64,000 nucleotides of DNA from assembly GCF_029714205.1 (NCBI RefSeq), contig NZ_CP121648.1, positions 7,045,501 to 7,109,500 of the forward strand. The letters are read 5' to 3'. Every line of letters begins with the position of its first letter. Positions within the stretch are counted from its first letter, which is position 1. Position numbers and translations under genes: made by a program. The notes beneath the pieces are model-generated. The model was not told where the DNA came from, did not search any database, and worked only from the letters and a program-made list of their open reading frames with translations. This DNA comes from Methylobacterium sp. CB376 (GTDB lineage Bacteria; Pseudomonadota; Alphaproteobacteria; Rhizobiales; Beijerinckiaceae). Below, piece after piece: positions 36,595-45,050 of this stretch.

Positions 36595-37922
36595 TCCGCT
36601 TCGTGCTCGCCGATCTGCGACGGCTCTGGGCCGCCTCCCTGGTCATCGTGCTCCTGGTGGCCCTGTCCACCGCGCTCGGCGTGGCGGTCACGCTGCAGGA
36701 GCGCGCGCTGCGGCTCGGCAGCGCGCGCGCCGCCGACCGGTTCGACCTCGTGGTCGGGGCGCCCGGGAGCGAGGTGCAGCTCGTCCTGTCGGCCGTCTTC
36801 CTCCAGCCCGCGCCGCTGCCGCTCGTCCCCGGCGACGTGCTCGCCCGGCTCTCGGGCGATCCCCGCGTCGCCTGGGCGGCGCCGGTCGGCTTCGGCGACA
36901 GCTATCGCGGCCACCCGATCGTCGGCACGACGACGCGCCTCGTCGAGGGCGTCGCGGGCGGGATCCGGGACGGGCGCCCGTTCCGGGCCGAGGGCGAGGC
37001 GGTGGCCGGATCCGCGGTCGACCTGCCGCTCGGCACCGCCCTGCATCCGATGCACGGCAGCGGCGGCGAGCCGGGCCCCACCCATGCGGGCGCCACCTAC
37101 CGCCTCGTCGGCCGGCTGTCCCCGACCGGCACGGCGTGGGATCGCGCCATCCTGGTCCCGATCCAGGCGGTCTGGCACGTCCACGGGCTCGGCCAAGACC
37201 ACGGCCAAGACCACGGCCAAAATCACGGCCAAGACCACGGCCAGGAACACGGCCAAGCCTACGGCCAGGAACACGGCCAGGAACACGGTCTTGGTCAGGA
37301 GCGCGGGCGCGCCGGGCCGGACGGGGAGGCGGCCCACGGCCGCATCAACGCGCAGGCGCCGCTGGACGAGACCTTCGACCACGATCTGCCGGGCCTGCCG
37401 GCCATCCTGGTCAAGCCCACCTCCTTCGCGGCGGCCTACAAGCTGCGGCAGGAGTACCGCGGCGGCGGCACGCTGGCGGTGTTCCCGGCCGAGGTGCTGA
37501 CCCGCCTCTACGCGACCCTCGGCGATGCCCGGCAGGTGCTGATGGCCATCTCCGCCGGCGCCGAGGCCCTGGTGGCGGCCGCGCTCCTCCTGATCACGGT
37601 GATCCACGTGGCGCAGCGGCGGCGCCAGATCGGTGCGCTGCGGGCCTTCGGCGCGCCGCGCCGCGCGGTCTTCCTGATCGTCTGGGGCGAGGCGATGCTG
37701 CTCGTGTCGGCGGGGATCGCCGGCGGCGTCGCCCTCGGCTACGGGGCCGCCCGGCTCCTCGCGCGCCTCGCGCAGGGGCAGGGCGGCTTCACCCTGCCGG
37801 TGGAACTGGCCGCCGAGGACGCCGCCTTCGCGGGGGCGCTCCTCGCGGTCGCCTCCGTGCTGGCCCTGCTCCCGGCCTGGCTCGCCTACCGGCAATCGCC
37901 CGCCGCGTCCCTGCGCGCCTGA
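36591..37922 (+). CDS. ABC transporter permease (FtsX/MacB-like) with His-rich repeat loop
   Basis: A 443-residue membrane protein starting with GTG inside the ATPase stop codon. One N-terminal transmembrane helix (about 12-33), a large periplasmic domain, then three helices of the FtsX-like permease domain (about 318-345, 363-390, 400-430). Inside the periplasmic part, residues 201-232 are eight GQxH-type repeats (GQDH, GQNH, GQEH, GQAY), a strongly metal-binding sequence. MacB/FtsX-type systems move substrates or proteins from the periplasm rather than importing through the membrane. The His loop and the DUF3299-like partner suggest handling of zinc, nickel or copper; this is inference. GGGAG precedes GTG. 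Confidence 0.85.
   Translation: MIRFVLADLRRLWAASLVIVLLVALSTALGVAVTLQERALRLGSARAADRFDLVVGAPGSEVQLVLSAVFLQPAPLPLVPGDVLARLSGDPRVAWAAPVGFGDSYRGHPIVGTTTRLVEGVAGGIRDGRPFRAEGEAVAGSAVDLPLGTALHPMHGSGGEPGPTHAGATYRLVGRLSPTGTAWDRAILVPIQAVWHVHGLGQDHGQDHGQNHGQDHGQEHGQAYGQEHGQEHGLGQERGRAGPDGEAAHGRINAQAPLDETFDHDLPGLPAILVKPTSFAAAYKLRQEYRGGGTLAVFPAEVLTRLYATLGDARQVLMAISAGAEALVAAALLLITVIHVAQRRRQIGALRAFGAPRRAVFLIVWGEAMLLVSAGIAGGVALGYGAARLLARLAQGQGGFTLPVELAAEDAAFAGALLAVASVLALLPAWLAYRQSPAASLRA
37191..37286. repeat. eight 12-bp tandem units coding a His-rich loop
   Basis: Units of 12 bp from 37191 (GGCCAAGACCAC) to 37286, each four codons, in frame with the permease. Copies 1, 2 and 4 are identical; others differ by 1-4 bases. 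They code GQDH/GQNH/GQEH/GQAY. Confidence 0.9.
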
Positions 37923-37933
37923 CCGGCGCCGGA

Positions 37934-37950
37934 CCGCCGCCTGGCGGCGG
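37934..37950. terminator. hairpin between convergent genes
   Basis: CCGCCGCCTGGCGGCGG is self-complementary with a small central loop and lies between the stop of the permease gene (plus) and that of the Rap1a-like gene (minus). Candidate two-way terminator; no T-run. Confidence 0.4.
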
Positions 37951-37956
37951 ACCGCC

Positions 37957-38289
37957 TCACGGCTTGCACGGCCAGGCCTCGGAGAGCGAGAGCCCGAGCA
38001 GCAGGCCCCCGGGCCGGTTCAGGTTCTTCGGGTGCTCCTTCATGTAGCGGCAGAACACGTCCACGAGCTGCTGCGTGGAGACCGGATCCTTCGGGCAGAG
38101 ATGCTTGCCGACGGAGGCGTCCGCCGCGCCCAGGACGAAGCCGGCAAGGTAGGTTTTCTGCAGCTCCGTCGCGCCGGGCTGGCAGGACGCGTTGAATTCG
38201 CTCGCCTTCTTCAAGTCCGAAAGCTTACTCTGCGCCATAGCCGGGCCGGCGCACAGCACCAGCACGAGAGCGATCACCGCCTTCACCAT
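37957..38289 (-). CDS. small exported protein, Rap1a/Tai-like
   Basis: A 110-residue protein with a signal peptide (cleavage after AMAQ, about residue 20). The mature domain has four cysteines (36, 65, 80 and 108) and a pattern FNASCQPG-x-YLAGFVLGAAD-x-CPKD-x-VDVFCRYMKEHP, ending AWPCKP. This resembles the Rap1a/Tai family, first known as immunity proteins against type VI effectors but widespread as orphan secreted proteins. No effector gene is adjacent, so immunity is not supported here. ATG 38298 is an alternative start; GGGG and GCAGG lie close upstream. Confidence 0.7.
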   Translation of the reverse strand: MVKAVIALVLVLCAGPAMAQSKLSDLKKASEFNASCQPGATELQKTYLAGFVLGAADASVGKHLCPKDPVSTQQLVDVFCRYMKEHPKNLNRPGGLLLGLSLSEAWPCKP

Positions 38290-38294
38290 CCTGC

Positions 38295-38922
38295 TCATCC
38301 CCTTTGTCCCGGCAGAGCTCGCGATTCCGGCAGGATAGACGGGACCTCCCGGCTGCGGGATGGGCAAGTCGCGCGCGGTTGCGTCGCGTCCACCGCAATC
38401 GCGCGGGCCGCCCGCCCGGCGGGCGAGGCACCGGAGGCGGACCGCACCAGGGCGGCGGCCGGCGGGCGCAGGGGCGCCAGGAGCGGATCGAGCGCCAGCA
38501 CCCCGGCGATCCCGCCGGCAACTCCGATCGGGCGGTCGACAGCCGGCAGCAGGTCCGTCGTCGGCGCGGGTCCCCGCACCGTGGCGACGCAGTGGCCGCC
38601 TGCTGGCCCGCATAGGCGCCGTCGCCGCGTCCGTGCTGCACGACGCCCGCGACGAAGGGCCGCCCGCGAGGCAGGCGAGCCAGGGCAGGACGCCGTCCGC
38701 CGCGAGGGCCATGGCGCGGAGCCCGTAGAGCCCTCCGGCGGCGCAGCCGAGGAGCCGGCCGGGCGTCTTCATCTCCGGCCTGTGCCGGCTCGCCGTGAGG
38801 ATCACGAAGGCCGTGATCGGCGTCTGCGCGAAGCCGGCCAGCTGCAGCGTCTCCCAGATGTCGGGGATCCGCGCGACCGCGATGCCGCCGGTCACCGCGA
38901 CGGCGAGGAAGTCGCCGTCCAC
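38295..38922 (-). pseudogene. decayed membrane protein gene with two frameshifts (candidate)
   Basis: From ATG 38922 the first frame reads a clean protein with a hydrophobic N-terminus (VAVTGGIAVARIPDIWETLQ, then ITAFVILTA) and strongly GC-rich third positions to about 38665. Coding character then moves to a second frame (FVAGVVQHGRGDGAYAGQQA) and near 38595 to a third (DRPIGVAGGIAGVLALDP, then LLAPLRPPAAALV), which ends at 38295. Joined, these give a roughly 190-residue membrane protein. Two shifts suggest a decayed gene, though sequence errors are possible. Family not recognised. Confidence 0.4.
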
Positions 38923-39210
38923 GCCCGCCCGGGCCGGCCCGGGCGGGCGCGGGGCCCGCCGCGCCGGGCGCGGGAGCCGGCCGCGCCGTTCCGCCGATCG
39001 GATCAGGTGAGGAACTGTTGAGAAACGTCTCTCCCACGCGGGAGAGTCAGCATATGCTTATGCCGTTCGGTATATGCCGTCACATTTTCCGAAAATCTTG
39101 CAACAATCCGCGGTCCATCATACGAAATTCGGCGCGGGGAGCGAATCATCAATTTCCCCGGAAGGCCACACAAGCCTGAAGCAACGCAGAGCGATTAACG
39201 TGGCAGGGTC
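38923..39210. other. AT-rich intergenic region with a stem-loop
   Basis: Positions 39047-39200 are markedly AT-rich for this genome and include GCATATGC and two near copies of TATGCCG. A stem-loop CTCTCCC-ACGC-GGGAGAG sits at 39029-39046. Plausible promoter region for the small gene at 39211; no further gene seen. Confidence 0.4.
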
Positions 39211-39351
39211 ATGAGTGTCATGGTGGTTGGGATGCTGGTCGTGCTTTTGTTCCCGCTCGTCCTCGCGGTGATCGCGGGTTTGGCGACTCATCTGCGCCGG
39301 AACGAGAGCGACCGGGGCGGTGCGTCCTGGTCCCTGCCCCAGGCGGAGTGA
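39211..39351 (+). CDS. very small single-span membrane protein
   Basis: A 46-residue protein: one transmembrane helix (about residues 3-24, VMVVGMLVVLLFPLVLAVIA) followed by a short charged tail (HLRRNESDRGG). An AGGG lies a few bases before ATG. It follows an AT-rich stretch likely to hold a promoter. Unrecognised and short, so only moderately supported. Confidence 0.45.
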   Translation: MSVMVVGMLVVLLFPLVLAVIAGLATHLRRNESDRGGASWSLPQAE

Positions 39352-39379
39352 CGGGTCGGATCCGGCTCGGAGCGGGGGC

Positions 39380-39529
39380 ATGGCGGAGGTCGAGATCCAG
39401 TTCGTGGCGTGCGACGGCGCGGCGGACCCGGCCGGGATTGCGCGCGGCCGGACCTTCCTCGTCGCGAGGTCCGGCAAGGTGCCCCGGGGCAGGGCGGCCC
39501 CGGCCGGTCAGAGCCGGTTCAGCCGGTGA
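39380..39529 (+). CDS. possible small protein
   Basis: A 49-residue open frame beginning MAEVEIQFVACDGAAD with a Gly-rich ribosome-like stretch (GGAGCGGGGGC) right before ATG. The first half looks like a beta strand and loop; the end is Arg-rich. It overlaps the end of a minus-strand open frame, so at most one of the two is likely real. Weak support. Confidence 0.25.
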   Translation: MAEVEIQFVACDGAADPAGIARGRTFLVARSGKVPRGRAAPAGQSRFSR

Positions 39530-39699
39530 TCGAGGCCGATCCGCCGCTGGTGCACCTCGTACCCGGCCTTGAACCGGACCTGCTCGCCGCCGACCCGCGT
39601 CGAGACGGTGCGGTCGAGATCGGCGCAGAGGGCGCAGGACGGCGTCCCGGGCCGGAAGATCGGCGGCCTCTGCGCCCATCGCGGGCAGGCCGGCGACAA
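39508..39699 (-). CDS. possible small Cys-containing protein
   Basis: A 63-residue minus-strand frame with CPRWAQRPPIF, then SCALCADLDRTVSTRVGGEQ and a basic end, which reads more like a real protein than neighbouring frames. No ribosome site or recognised family. An adjacent frame just upstream (MGNKFPYAAAARKVPDLL, 39754) looks like a signal-type start, so a frameshifted gene is also possible. The remaining gap to 39892 shows nothing. Confidence 0.25.
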   Translation of the reverse strand: MSPACPRWAQRPPIFRPGTPSCALCADLDRTVSTRVGGEQVRFKAGYEVHQRRIGLDHRLNRL

Positions 39700-39892
39700 T
39701 CAGGAGATCAGGGACTTTCCTCGCGGCGGCCGCGTATGGGAATTTATTCCCCACGTGAGAGGCCGCGATCGGTGACTTGCGAGGTGAGCGTGGAGGTTTT
39801 TCGTCCCGCGCCGACCGATGCGGCGCGGCCGCCCTCGTCGCGGCGCCCGCGCCGCGGACCTCCTCGCGCGGGGCGCGAGGAGGTCCGGCGCG

Positions 39893-40396
39893 TCACGCCG
39901 CCTTCTGGTTGACCTTGCTCTCCGCCATGGCGGTCAATTTCTGGTCGGTGGCCTTCTCCTCCTCGAGGGTCTGTTGCAGCACGCTGGCGCAATCGCTGCG
40001 GCCGAGGCGCTTGGCCCAGGCGATCAGGGTGCCGTAGCGGGTGATCTCGTAATGCTCGACGGCCTGGGCGGCGGCGAGCAGGGCGGCGTCCAGCACCTCC
40101 GCGTCGGCGATCTCGCCCGCCGTCTCGTTCGCCTCCTTGATGATCCCGTCGATCGCCGGGCAATCCACGGCCTTGGGCTGGTGCCCGTGCATCTGGAAGA
40201 CCTGCTCCAGGCGCCGGATCTGGCCCTCGGTCTCGCGCAGGTGCGTCTCGAAGCCCTGCTTGAGCTGCGGGTCCGTCGCCTTGGCGATCATCTTCGGGAG
40301 CGCCTTCGTGATCTGGTTCTCGGCGTAGTAGATGTCCTGGAGCGTGTGAACGAACAGGTCGTCGAGCGTCTTGATGTCCTTCGTGAACAGGCCCAT
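39893..40396 (-). CDS. DUF892 (YciE/YciF) ferritin-like stress protein
   Basis: A 167-residue soluble helical protein of the DUF892 family. It begins MGLFTKDIKTLDDLFVHTLQDIYYAENQI, a family signature, and has the paired ExxH-type metal-binding helices (for example AVEHYEITRYG and LEEEKATDQKL) of a ferritin-like di-metal fold. Family members are stress-induced; E. coli YciE/YciF are RpoS-dependent. The start is ATG 40396 with GGAGG 5 bases upstream; an ATG at 40408 lacks a ribosome site. A weak EcfG-type site (GGAAC-N17-CATT) is upstream. Confidence 0.88.
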   Translation of the reverse strand: MGLFTKDIKTLDDLFVHTLQDIYYAENQITKALPKMIAKATDPQLKQGFETHLRETEGQIRRLEQVFQMHGHQPKAVDCPAIDGIIKEANETAGEIADAEVLDAALLAAAQAVEHYEITRYGTLIAWAKRLGRSDCASVLQQTLEEEKATDQKLTAMAESKVNQKAA

Positions 40397-40467
40397 CGCG
40401 TCCTCCATCGGGGTGGGTGCGGGCCGCCGGGGCCGGCTGCGGACCGGGCTGCCGCTCTCGTCACCAG

Positions 40468-40493
40468 AATGAGGCGGCTCGCCGGCTGGTTCC
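40468..40493 (-). promoter_or_regulatory. weak EcfG-type site before the DUF892 gene
   Basis: Read on the minus strand: GGAAC (40493-40489), 17-base spacer, CATT (40471-40468). The -10 has A where the consensus has G, so this is only suggestive; the DUF892 family's usual stress link is the reason to list it. Confidence 0.25.
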
Positions 40494-40671
40494 GCGGGCC
40501 CGTCCGGACAGGGGAGTGTGCCATTCCACCATTGCACAGGTGGGACATTCTCACTTTGCGCCGACACACCCGATTCGCATAAGGAAGATTATGGAACTGG
40601 AACGAGGCGGGCGGGACGGGGCGGACGGCCGTTCGGCCCCGAGGCTCCCCGGACGCGGCGTCCCGCGCTCA

Positions 40672-40718
40672 GCATCATTCGCCGAAGCGGCCGCCGGTTC
40701 GGCGGCGAAGAATGATGC
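40672..40718. repeat. palindromic element, copy 2, inside a larger inverted repeat
   Basis: The core 40680-40705 matches the element at 20227-20252 in 24 of 26 bases. Here it is enclosed by outer arms GCATCATTC (40672-40680) and GAATGATGC (40710-40718). The whole can fold into a long hairpin in the gap 40397-40799, which holds no supported gene. Confidence 0.6.
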
Positions 40719-40799
40719 GAAACCAAGAGACCAAGCAGAAGTGCGCCATGCAATTCTGCTTCGGTCGGAGCCCCCGAGCCCCCGACCCGGACCCCCGCC

Positions 40800-41159
40800 A
40801 TGCCGGCCCCGACCGCAAACCTGTTCGACGCCCTGCCGCCGCCCGGCACGCCCGACGAAACCGTGACCGCGCTGCTGGCGCGGCCCGGCCTGCGCGTCGA
40901 GCGCATCGTCTCGACCGGCCAGGCGAGCCCGCCGGGCTTCTGGTACGATCAGGCCGAGGACGAGTGGGTGCTGCTCCTCGCGGGCGCCGCCCGGCTCAGG
41001 CTCGCGGACGAGCCCGAGGCGCGGGTGCTGGCGCCCGGCGACCACCTGCTGATCGAGGCCCGCCGCCGCCACCGGGTCGAGTGGACGAGCCCCGACACCC
41101 CGACCCTGTGGCTCTGCGTGTTCTGTCAGCCCTCGACCGTGACCGTGAGCCCGTCATAG
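40800..41159 (+). CDS. cupin-domain protein
   Basis: A 119-residue single-domain cupin. Core motifs: the start of the barrel around EWVLLLAGAARLRL (residues 55-68) and LAPGDHLLIEARRRHRVEWTSPD (77-99), with the APGDHxxIxxxxxHRV pattern seen in phosphomannose isomerase-like cupins. His92 is a possible metal ligand, but the first motif lacks the usual HxH, so metal binding is doubtful. Substrate unknown. Its 3' end overlaps the convergent MBL hydrolase gene by 34 bases. Confidence 0.8.
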   Translation: MPAPTANLFDALPPPGTPDETVTALLARPGLRVERIVSTGQASPPGFWYDQAEDEWVLLLAGAARLRLADEPEARVLAPGDHLLIEARRRHRVEWTSPDTPTLWLCVFCQPSTVTVSPS

Positions 41160-41935
41160 GCCGGCACCACCCCCTTCGGCAGGCGCCGCCGCAGGCTCTC
41201 GTAGTCGAGATCCGTGTGCAGGTTGGTCAGGATGGCCCGGCGGGGCCGCACCTCCTCGATCAGGGCCAGCGCGTCCGAGACCGAGAAATGCGTCGGGTGC
41301 GGCGTGTCGCGCAGCGCGTCGAGGATCAAAAGGTCGAGGTCCCGCAGATGGGCCTTGGCCGCCTCCGGCATCAGGCTGACGTCGGGGGCGTAGGCGGCGT
41401 CCGCGAAGCGGAAGCCGAGCGCCTCCTCGTTGCCGTGCTCCATTCGGAACGAGGTCGCCGTCACCGGGCCGCCCGGCCCGTCGAGCCCGAGGGGCGCGCC
41501 GTCCGGGAGGTCGTGGAGGTCGAGGATCGGCGGGTACTGGCTGCCCGGCGGGGTCGCGAAGCAGTAGGCGAAGCGCGTCTCCAGCAGCGCCCGCGTGGTC
41601 GCGTCCGCGTAGACCGGGATGCGGCGGCGCATGTGGATCACCATCGCGCGCACGTCGTCGATGCCGTGGGTGTGGTCGGCATGGGCGTGGGTGAACAGCA
41701 CCGCGTCGAGCCGCTCGGCGGCGGCGTCGAGCAACTGCTCGCGCAGGTCCGGCGAGGTGTCGACGAGGATCGTGGTGGCGGGCCCGGGCCCCGCCCGGCG
41801 CCCCTCCACCAGGAGCGAGCAGCGGCGGCGGCGGTTCTTCGGCTCGGCCGGGTCGCAGGCGCCCCAGCCGGAGCCGACGCGCGGGACGCCCCCGGAGGAG
41901 CCGCAGCCGAGGATGCGCAGCGTCAGCGTGGCCAT
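41126..41935 (-). CDS. MBL-fold metal-dependent hydrolase (PhnP-like)
   Basis: A 269-residue metallo-beta-lactamase-fold enzyme. It opens ILGCGSSGGVPRVG, the PhnP/lipoate-related signature, and has the metal motif THAHADH (HxHxDH, residues 83-88) and further His near MEHGNEEA and TNLHTDLDYE. Relatives act as phosphodiesterases on cyclic phosphates or similar small substrates. It lies 10 bases after tatD in the minus-strand run metG-tatD-this gene, a conserved order in Rhizobiales, so it is probably co-transcribed. Confidence 0.87.
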   Translation of the reverse strand: MATLTLRILGCGSSGGVPRVGSGWGACDPAEPKNRRRRCSLLVEGRRAGPGPATTILVDTSPDLREQLLDAAAERLDAVLFTHAHADHTHGIDDVRAMVIHMRRRIPVYADATTRALLETRFAYCFATPPGSQYPPILDLHDLPDGAPLGLDGPGGPVTATSFRMEHGNEEALGFRFADAAYAPDVSLMPEAAKAHLRDLDLLILDALRDTPHPTHFSVSDALALIEEVRPRRAILTNLHTDLDYESLRRRLPKGVVPAYDGLTVTVEG

Positions 41936-41945
41936 CGGCGGTTCC

Positions 41946-42758
41946 TCATCGGTCCGTGCCGCCGGCGGGCCCGGCCGCGTCCGCCCGGGCGGCCTTCTCG
42001 AACAGCCGGTAGAAGTTGGCGGTGGTGAGCCGCGCCAGATCCTCCGGCGCCATCCCGAGGCTGCCGGCGAGGCTCCGCGCCGTCTCGGCCACGTAGGCCG
42101 GCTCGTTGGGCCGCCCCCGATGCGGCTCGGGCGCCAGGAAGGGCGCGTCCGTCTCGACGAGCAGGCGCTCGCGCGGCACCGCGGCCGCGATTGCCCGCAG
42201 CTCCTGCGAGCGCCGGAAGGTCACGATGCCCGAGAAGGAGACGAAGAGCCCGAGCTCCACCCCGGCCTCCGCGAGGCGCCGGCCCGAGGAGAAGCAGTGC
42301 AGCACCGCCCGGAAGGCCCCGCGCCCCATCTCCTCGCGCAGGATCGCCTCCATGTCGGCATCCGCGTCGCGGGCATGGATCACGAGGGGCAGGCCGGTCT
42401 CGCGGGCGGCCGCGATGTGGGTGCGGAAGACCCGGGCCTGCACGTCCCGCGGCGCGGTGTCGTAGTGGTAGTCGAGCCCGGCCTCGCCGATCCCGACGCA
42501 GCGCGGGTGCCGCGAGAGCGCGACGATCTCCTCCAGGGGGATGTCGGGCTCCTCGGCGGCCTGATGCGGGTGGGTGCCGACCGTGAAGAAGATCTCCGGA
42601 TGCGCCTCCGCCAGCGCCCGGTAGACGGAGGCCCGGCGCAGGCGGGTCGAGATCGTCACCATGCGGGAGACGCCCGCCCGCCGGGCGCGGGCGAGCACCT
42701 CTGGCAGCGTCTCGGCGAGGCCCTCGAAGTCGAGGTGGCAGTGGCTGTCGACCAGCAT
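41946..42758 (-). CDS. tatD: TatD-family metal-dependent DNase
   Basis: A 270-residue TatD/YcfH-type hydrolase with the amidohydrolase barrel motifs: DSHCHLD (His6, His8), the bridging Glu in IGEAGLDYHYD, His in VIHARDADAD, HCFSSG, and the late Asp in VETDAPFLAP. These coordinate two metal ions; E. coli TatD is a 3'-5' exonuclease involved in DNA repair. It sits 6 bases after metG, the usual metG-ycfH arrangement, and was probably named ycfH in other genomes. Confidence 0.9.
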   Translation of the reverse strand: MLVDSHCHLDFEGLAETLPEVLARARRAGVSRMVTISTRLRRASVYRALAEAHPEIFFTVGTHPHQAAEEPDIPLEEIVALSRHPRCVGIGEAGLDYHYDTAPRDVQARVFRTHIAAARETGLPLVIHARDADADMEAILREEMGRGAFRAVLHCFSSGRRLAEAGVELGLFVSFSGIVTFRRSQELRAIAAAVPRERLLVETDAPFLAPEPHRGRPNEPAYVAETARSLAGSLGMAPEDLARLTTANFYRLFEKAARADAAGPAGGTDR

Positions 42759-42764
42759 GCCGCC

Positions 42765-44312
42765 TCAGGCCTCCGGCTCGACGAAGCGCGGGAAGATCGG
42801 GCTCGGGGCAGGCAGGGCCGTGCCCGGGACGAGCCGGCCCCCCTCCCCGACCTGCGCCAATCCCCTCGCCTCCCCGGGCACCGCCAGGAGGTCGAGGAGC
42901 CGGCAGGCGGCCGCCGGCACGAAGGGCTGCACCAGGATGCCGACCGCGCGCAGGGTCTCGGCCGTGCAGTAGAGCACGGTCGCCATCCGGGCCGGGTCGG
43001 TCTTGCGCAGGGTCCAGGGCTCCTGGGCCGCGAAGTAGCGGTTGGCCTCCGCCACCACGGCCCAGATCTCGGCGAGCGCGTGGTGCAGGGCGTAATCCTC
43101 CATGGCGGCGCGGGCGACCGCCGGCAGCGCGTCGGCGGCGGCGAGGATCGCCCGGTCCGCCTCGGCGAGGTCGCCGGGCCGCGGCACCGCCCCGTCGCAA
43201 TTGCGCGCGATCATGGTCAGCGAGCGCTGGGCGAGGTTGCCGAGGTCGTTGGCGAGGTCGGCGTTGGTGCGGTTGACGATCGCCTCGTGCGAGTAGTTGC
43301 CGTCCTGGCCGAAGGGCACCTCGCGCAGCACGAAGTAGCGCAGCGGGTCGACCCCGTAGAGCCCGGCGAGCGCGATCGGGTCGACCACGTTGCCGAGGGA
43401 CTTCGACATCTTCTCGCCGCGGCTGAGCAGGAAGCCGTGGCCGAAGACGCGCCGGGGCAGCGGCACCCCGGCCGACATCAGGAAGGCCGGCCAGTAGACC
43501 GCGTGGAAGCGGATGATGTCCTTGCCGATCACGTGCAGGTCGGCCGGCCAGCGGCGCCAGCGCGGATCCGCCTCGTCCGGGAAGCCGCAGGACGTGATGT
43601 AGTTCGTGAGCGCGTCGACCCAGACGTACATCACGTGGCCGGGCGCGCCGGGCACCGGGACGCCCCAGTCGAAGGTGGTGCGGCTCACCGACAGGTCCTG
43701 CAGGCCCGAGCGCACGAAGCTCACCACCTCGTTGCGGCGGGTCTCCGGCCCGATGAAGTCCGGGTGCTCGGCGTAGTGGGCGAGCAGCCGGTCCGCGTAG
43801 GCGGAGAGGCGGAAGAAGTAGCTCTCCTCCTCGACCCACTCGACCGGCGTGCCGGTCCGCTCGGCGCGGCGCACCCCGTCCTGGCCGAGCACCAGCTCCG
43901 CCTCGTCGTAATAGGCCTCGTCGCGCACCGAGTACCAGCCGGCATACTTCGCGAGGTAGATGTCGCCGGCCGCCTCCATCCGCCGCCACAGCGCCTGCGA
44001 GGACGCGATGTGGTCGGGATCGGTGGTGCGGATGAAGCGGTCGAAGCCGCAGTTCAGCGTCTCCGCCATGGTGCGGAAGCGCGGCGCCATCGCGTCCACG
44101 AAGGCGCGCGGGGAGATTCCCGCCTTGGCGGCGGTCTGCTGGATCTTCAGCCCGTGCTCGTCGGTGCCGGTGGTGAAGAACACGTCGTAGCCGTCGATGC
44201 GCTTGAAGCGCGCGATGGCGTCGGCGGCGATCACCTCGTAGGCGTGCCCGATATGCGGGGCGCCGTTCGGATACGAGATCGCCGTGGTGATGGTGAAGCG
44301 TTCGCCCGCCAC
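42765..44312 (-). CDS. metG: methionyl-tRNA synthetase
   Basis: A 515-residue class I tRNA synthetase that charges tRNA-Met. The HIGH-type motif is at 20-23 (PHIGHAYE), the KMSKS loop reads [10 protein letters not shown], and the anticodon-binding helical domain fills the last third. There is no C-terminal tRNA-binding (EMAP-like) extension, which is the short form usual in Alphaproteobacteria. The start is inferred as GTG 44312 (reads [16 protein letters not shown], the typical beginning); the open frame extends upstream without conservation. Head gene of the metG-tatD-MBL run. Confidence 0.93.
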   Translation of the reverse strand: MAGERFTITTAISYPNGAPHIGHAYEVIAADAIARFKRIDGYDVFFTTGTDEHGLKIQQTAAKAGISPRAFVDAMAPRFRTMAETLNCGFDRFIRTTDPDHIASSQALWRRMEAAGDIYLAKYAGWYSVRDEAYYDEAELVLGQDGVRRAERTGTPVEWVEEESYFFRLSAYADRLLAHYAEHPDFIGPETRRNEVVSFVRSGLQDLSVSRTTFDWGVPVPGAPGHVMYVWVDALTNYITSCGFPDEADPRWRRWPADLHVIGKDIIRFHAVYWPAFLMSAGVPLPRRVFGHGFLLSRGEKMSKSLGNVVDPIALAGLYGVDPLRYFVLREVPFGQDGNYSHEAIVNRTNADLANDLGNLAQRSLTMIARNCDGAVPRPGDLAEADRAILAAADALPAVARAAMEDYALHHALAEIWAVVAEANRYFAAQEPWTLRKTDPARMATVLYCTAETLRAVGILVQPFVPAAACRLLDLLAVPGEARGLAQVGEGGRLVPGTALPAPSPIFPRFVEPEA

Positions 44313-44409
44313 GAGGGAATTCCCGAGAAGCTGCAAGGATCGTGCGGGCGCGGTCGCACCCGTCTCCCGAGAAGCCTTAGCGCAAATTCCCGGTGGCGTG
44401 GACACCCCT

Positions 44410-44443
44410 GCGCCCACGGGGCGGCTGCGCCCACGGGGCGGCT
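44410..44443. repeat. two-copy 17-bp tandem repeat
   Basis: GCGCCCACGGGGCGGCT at 44410-44426 and again at 44427-44443, in the divergent gap (44313-44528) between metG and the cytochrome c gene. No other element recognised in this gap. Confidence 0.6.
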
Positions 44444-44528
44444 GCGCGGGCCCGGCCTTGCGGTCCCGGCCTTGCCGGCGCGGGGCATCCGGCCGAGATG
44501 AGCAGGGTCGCCCCGGAGCCCCCCCGCC

Positions 44529-44879
44529 ATGCCGCGTGCCGCCTCGCCGAGATCGATGCCGCTGATCTGCGCCCTCCTGTCCGGCCTCGCCCTGGTGCCC
44601 GGCCCGGCCGCCCTGGCGGGCGACGCCGCCGCGGGGCGCCGCAAGGCGGTGGCCTGCCAGGGCTGCCACGGGCTCGACGGCGTCGCCAAGCTGCCCGACG
44701 CGCCCAACCTCGCCGGCCAGGTCGAGCCCTACCTCGTCAAGGCGCTCGGGGAGTTCCGCAGCGGCGTCCGTCGCAACGAGGTGATGTCGGTGGCGGCCAA
44801 GACCCTCACGGATGCCGACATCGCCGATCTCGCGGCCTATTACAGTGCCATCCAGGTCGAGGTGGTGCCGCCGTCCTGA
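44529..44879 (+). CDS. class I c-type cytochrome, periplasmic
   Basis: A 116-residue monohaem cytochrome. Signal peptide to about residue 30 (PAALA-G), haem site CQGCH (Cys43, Cys46, His47), axial Met86 in [13 protein letters not shown], and a C-terminal helix [13 protein letters not shown]. This layout fits cytochrome c553-type electron carriers with a FRSGxRxN region, often found with alcohol or sulfur oxidases. Its partner is unknown; the sorAB pair lies 12.5 kb away. Start ATG 44529 or 44556. Confidence 0.87.
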   Translation: MPRAASPRSMPLICALLSGLALVPGPAALAGDAAAGRRKAVACQGCHGLDGVAKLPDAPNLAGQVEPYLVKALGEFRSGVRRNEVMSVAAKTLTDADIADLAAYYSAIQVEVVPPS

Positions 44880-45050
44880 GGAGGGCGGCGCGGTCCTGAT
44901 GACGCGTGTAACCGTCCGGGGCGGGTAGCCCAGCGGGGGGCGGATGCGCTACGACAGGGGCGCTCCGTTCCGGGAGGTCCGTCGCAGGATGCCGCTGTCT
45001 CCGAGCCGCCCCCGTCCGACGCGGCCCCCTCCTGGTCTCCGGACACCCTG

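Noticed and set aside
37957..38289. Rap1a-like protein as an immunity protein of a type VI effector pair
   Set aside because: No effector or secretion gene is nearby; the family also has many orphan secreted members.
40800..41159. Cupin as a metal-dependent isomerase
   Set aside because: The first cupin motif lacks the HxH ligands, so an enzymatic metal site is not supported.
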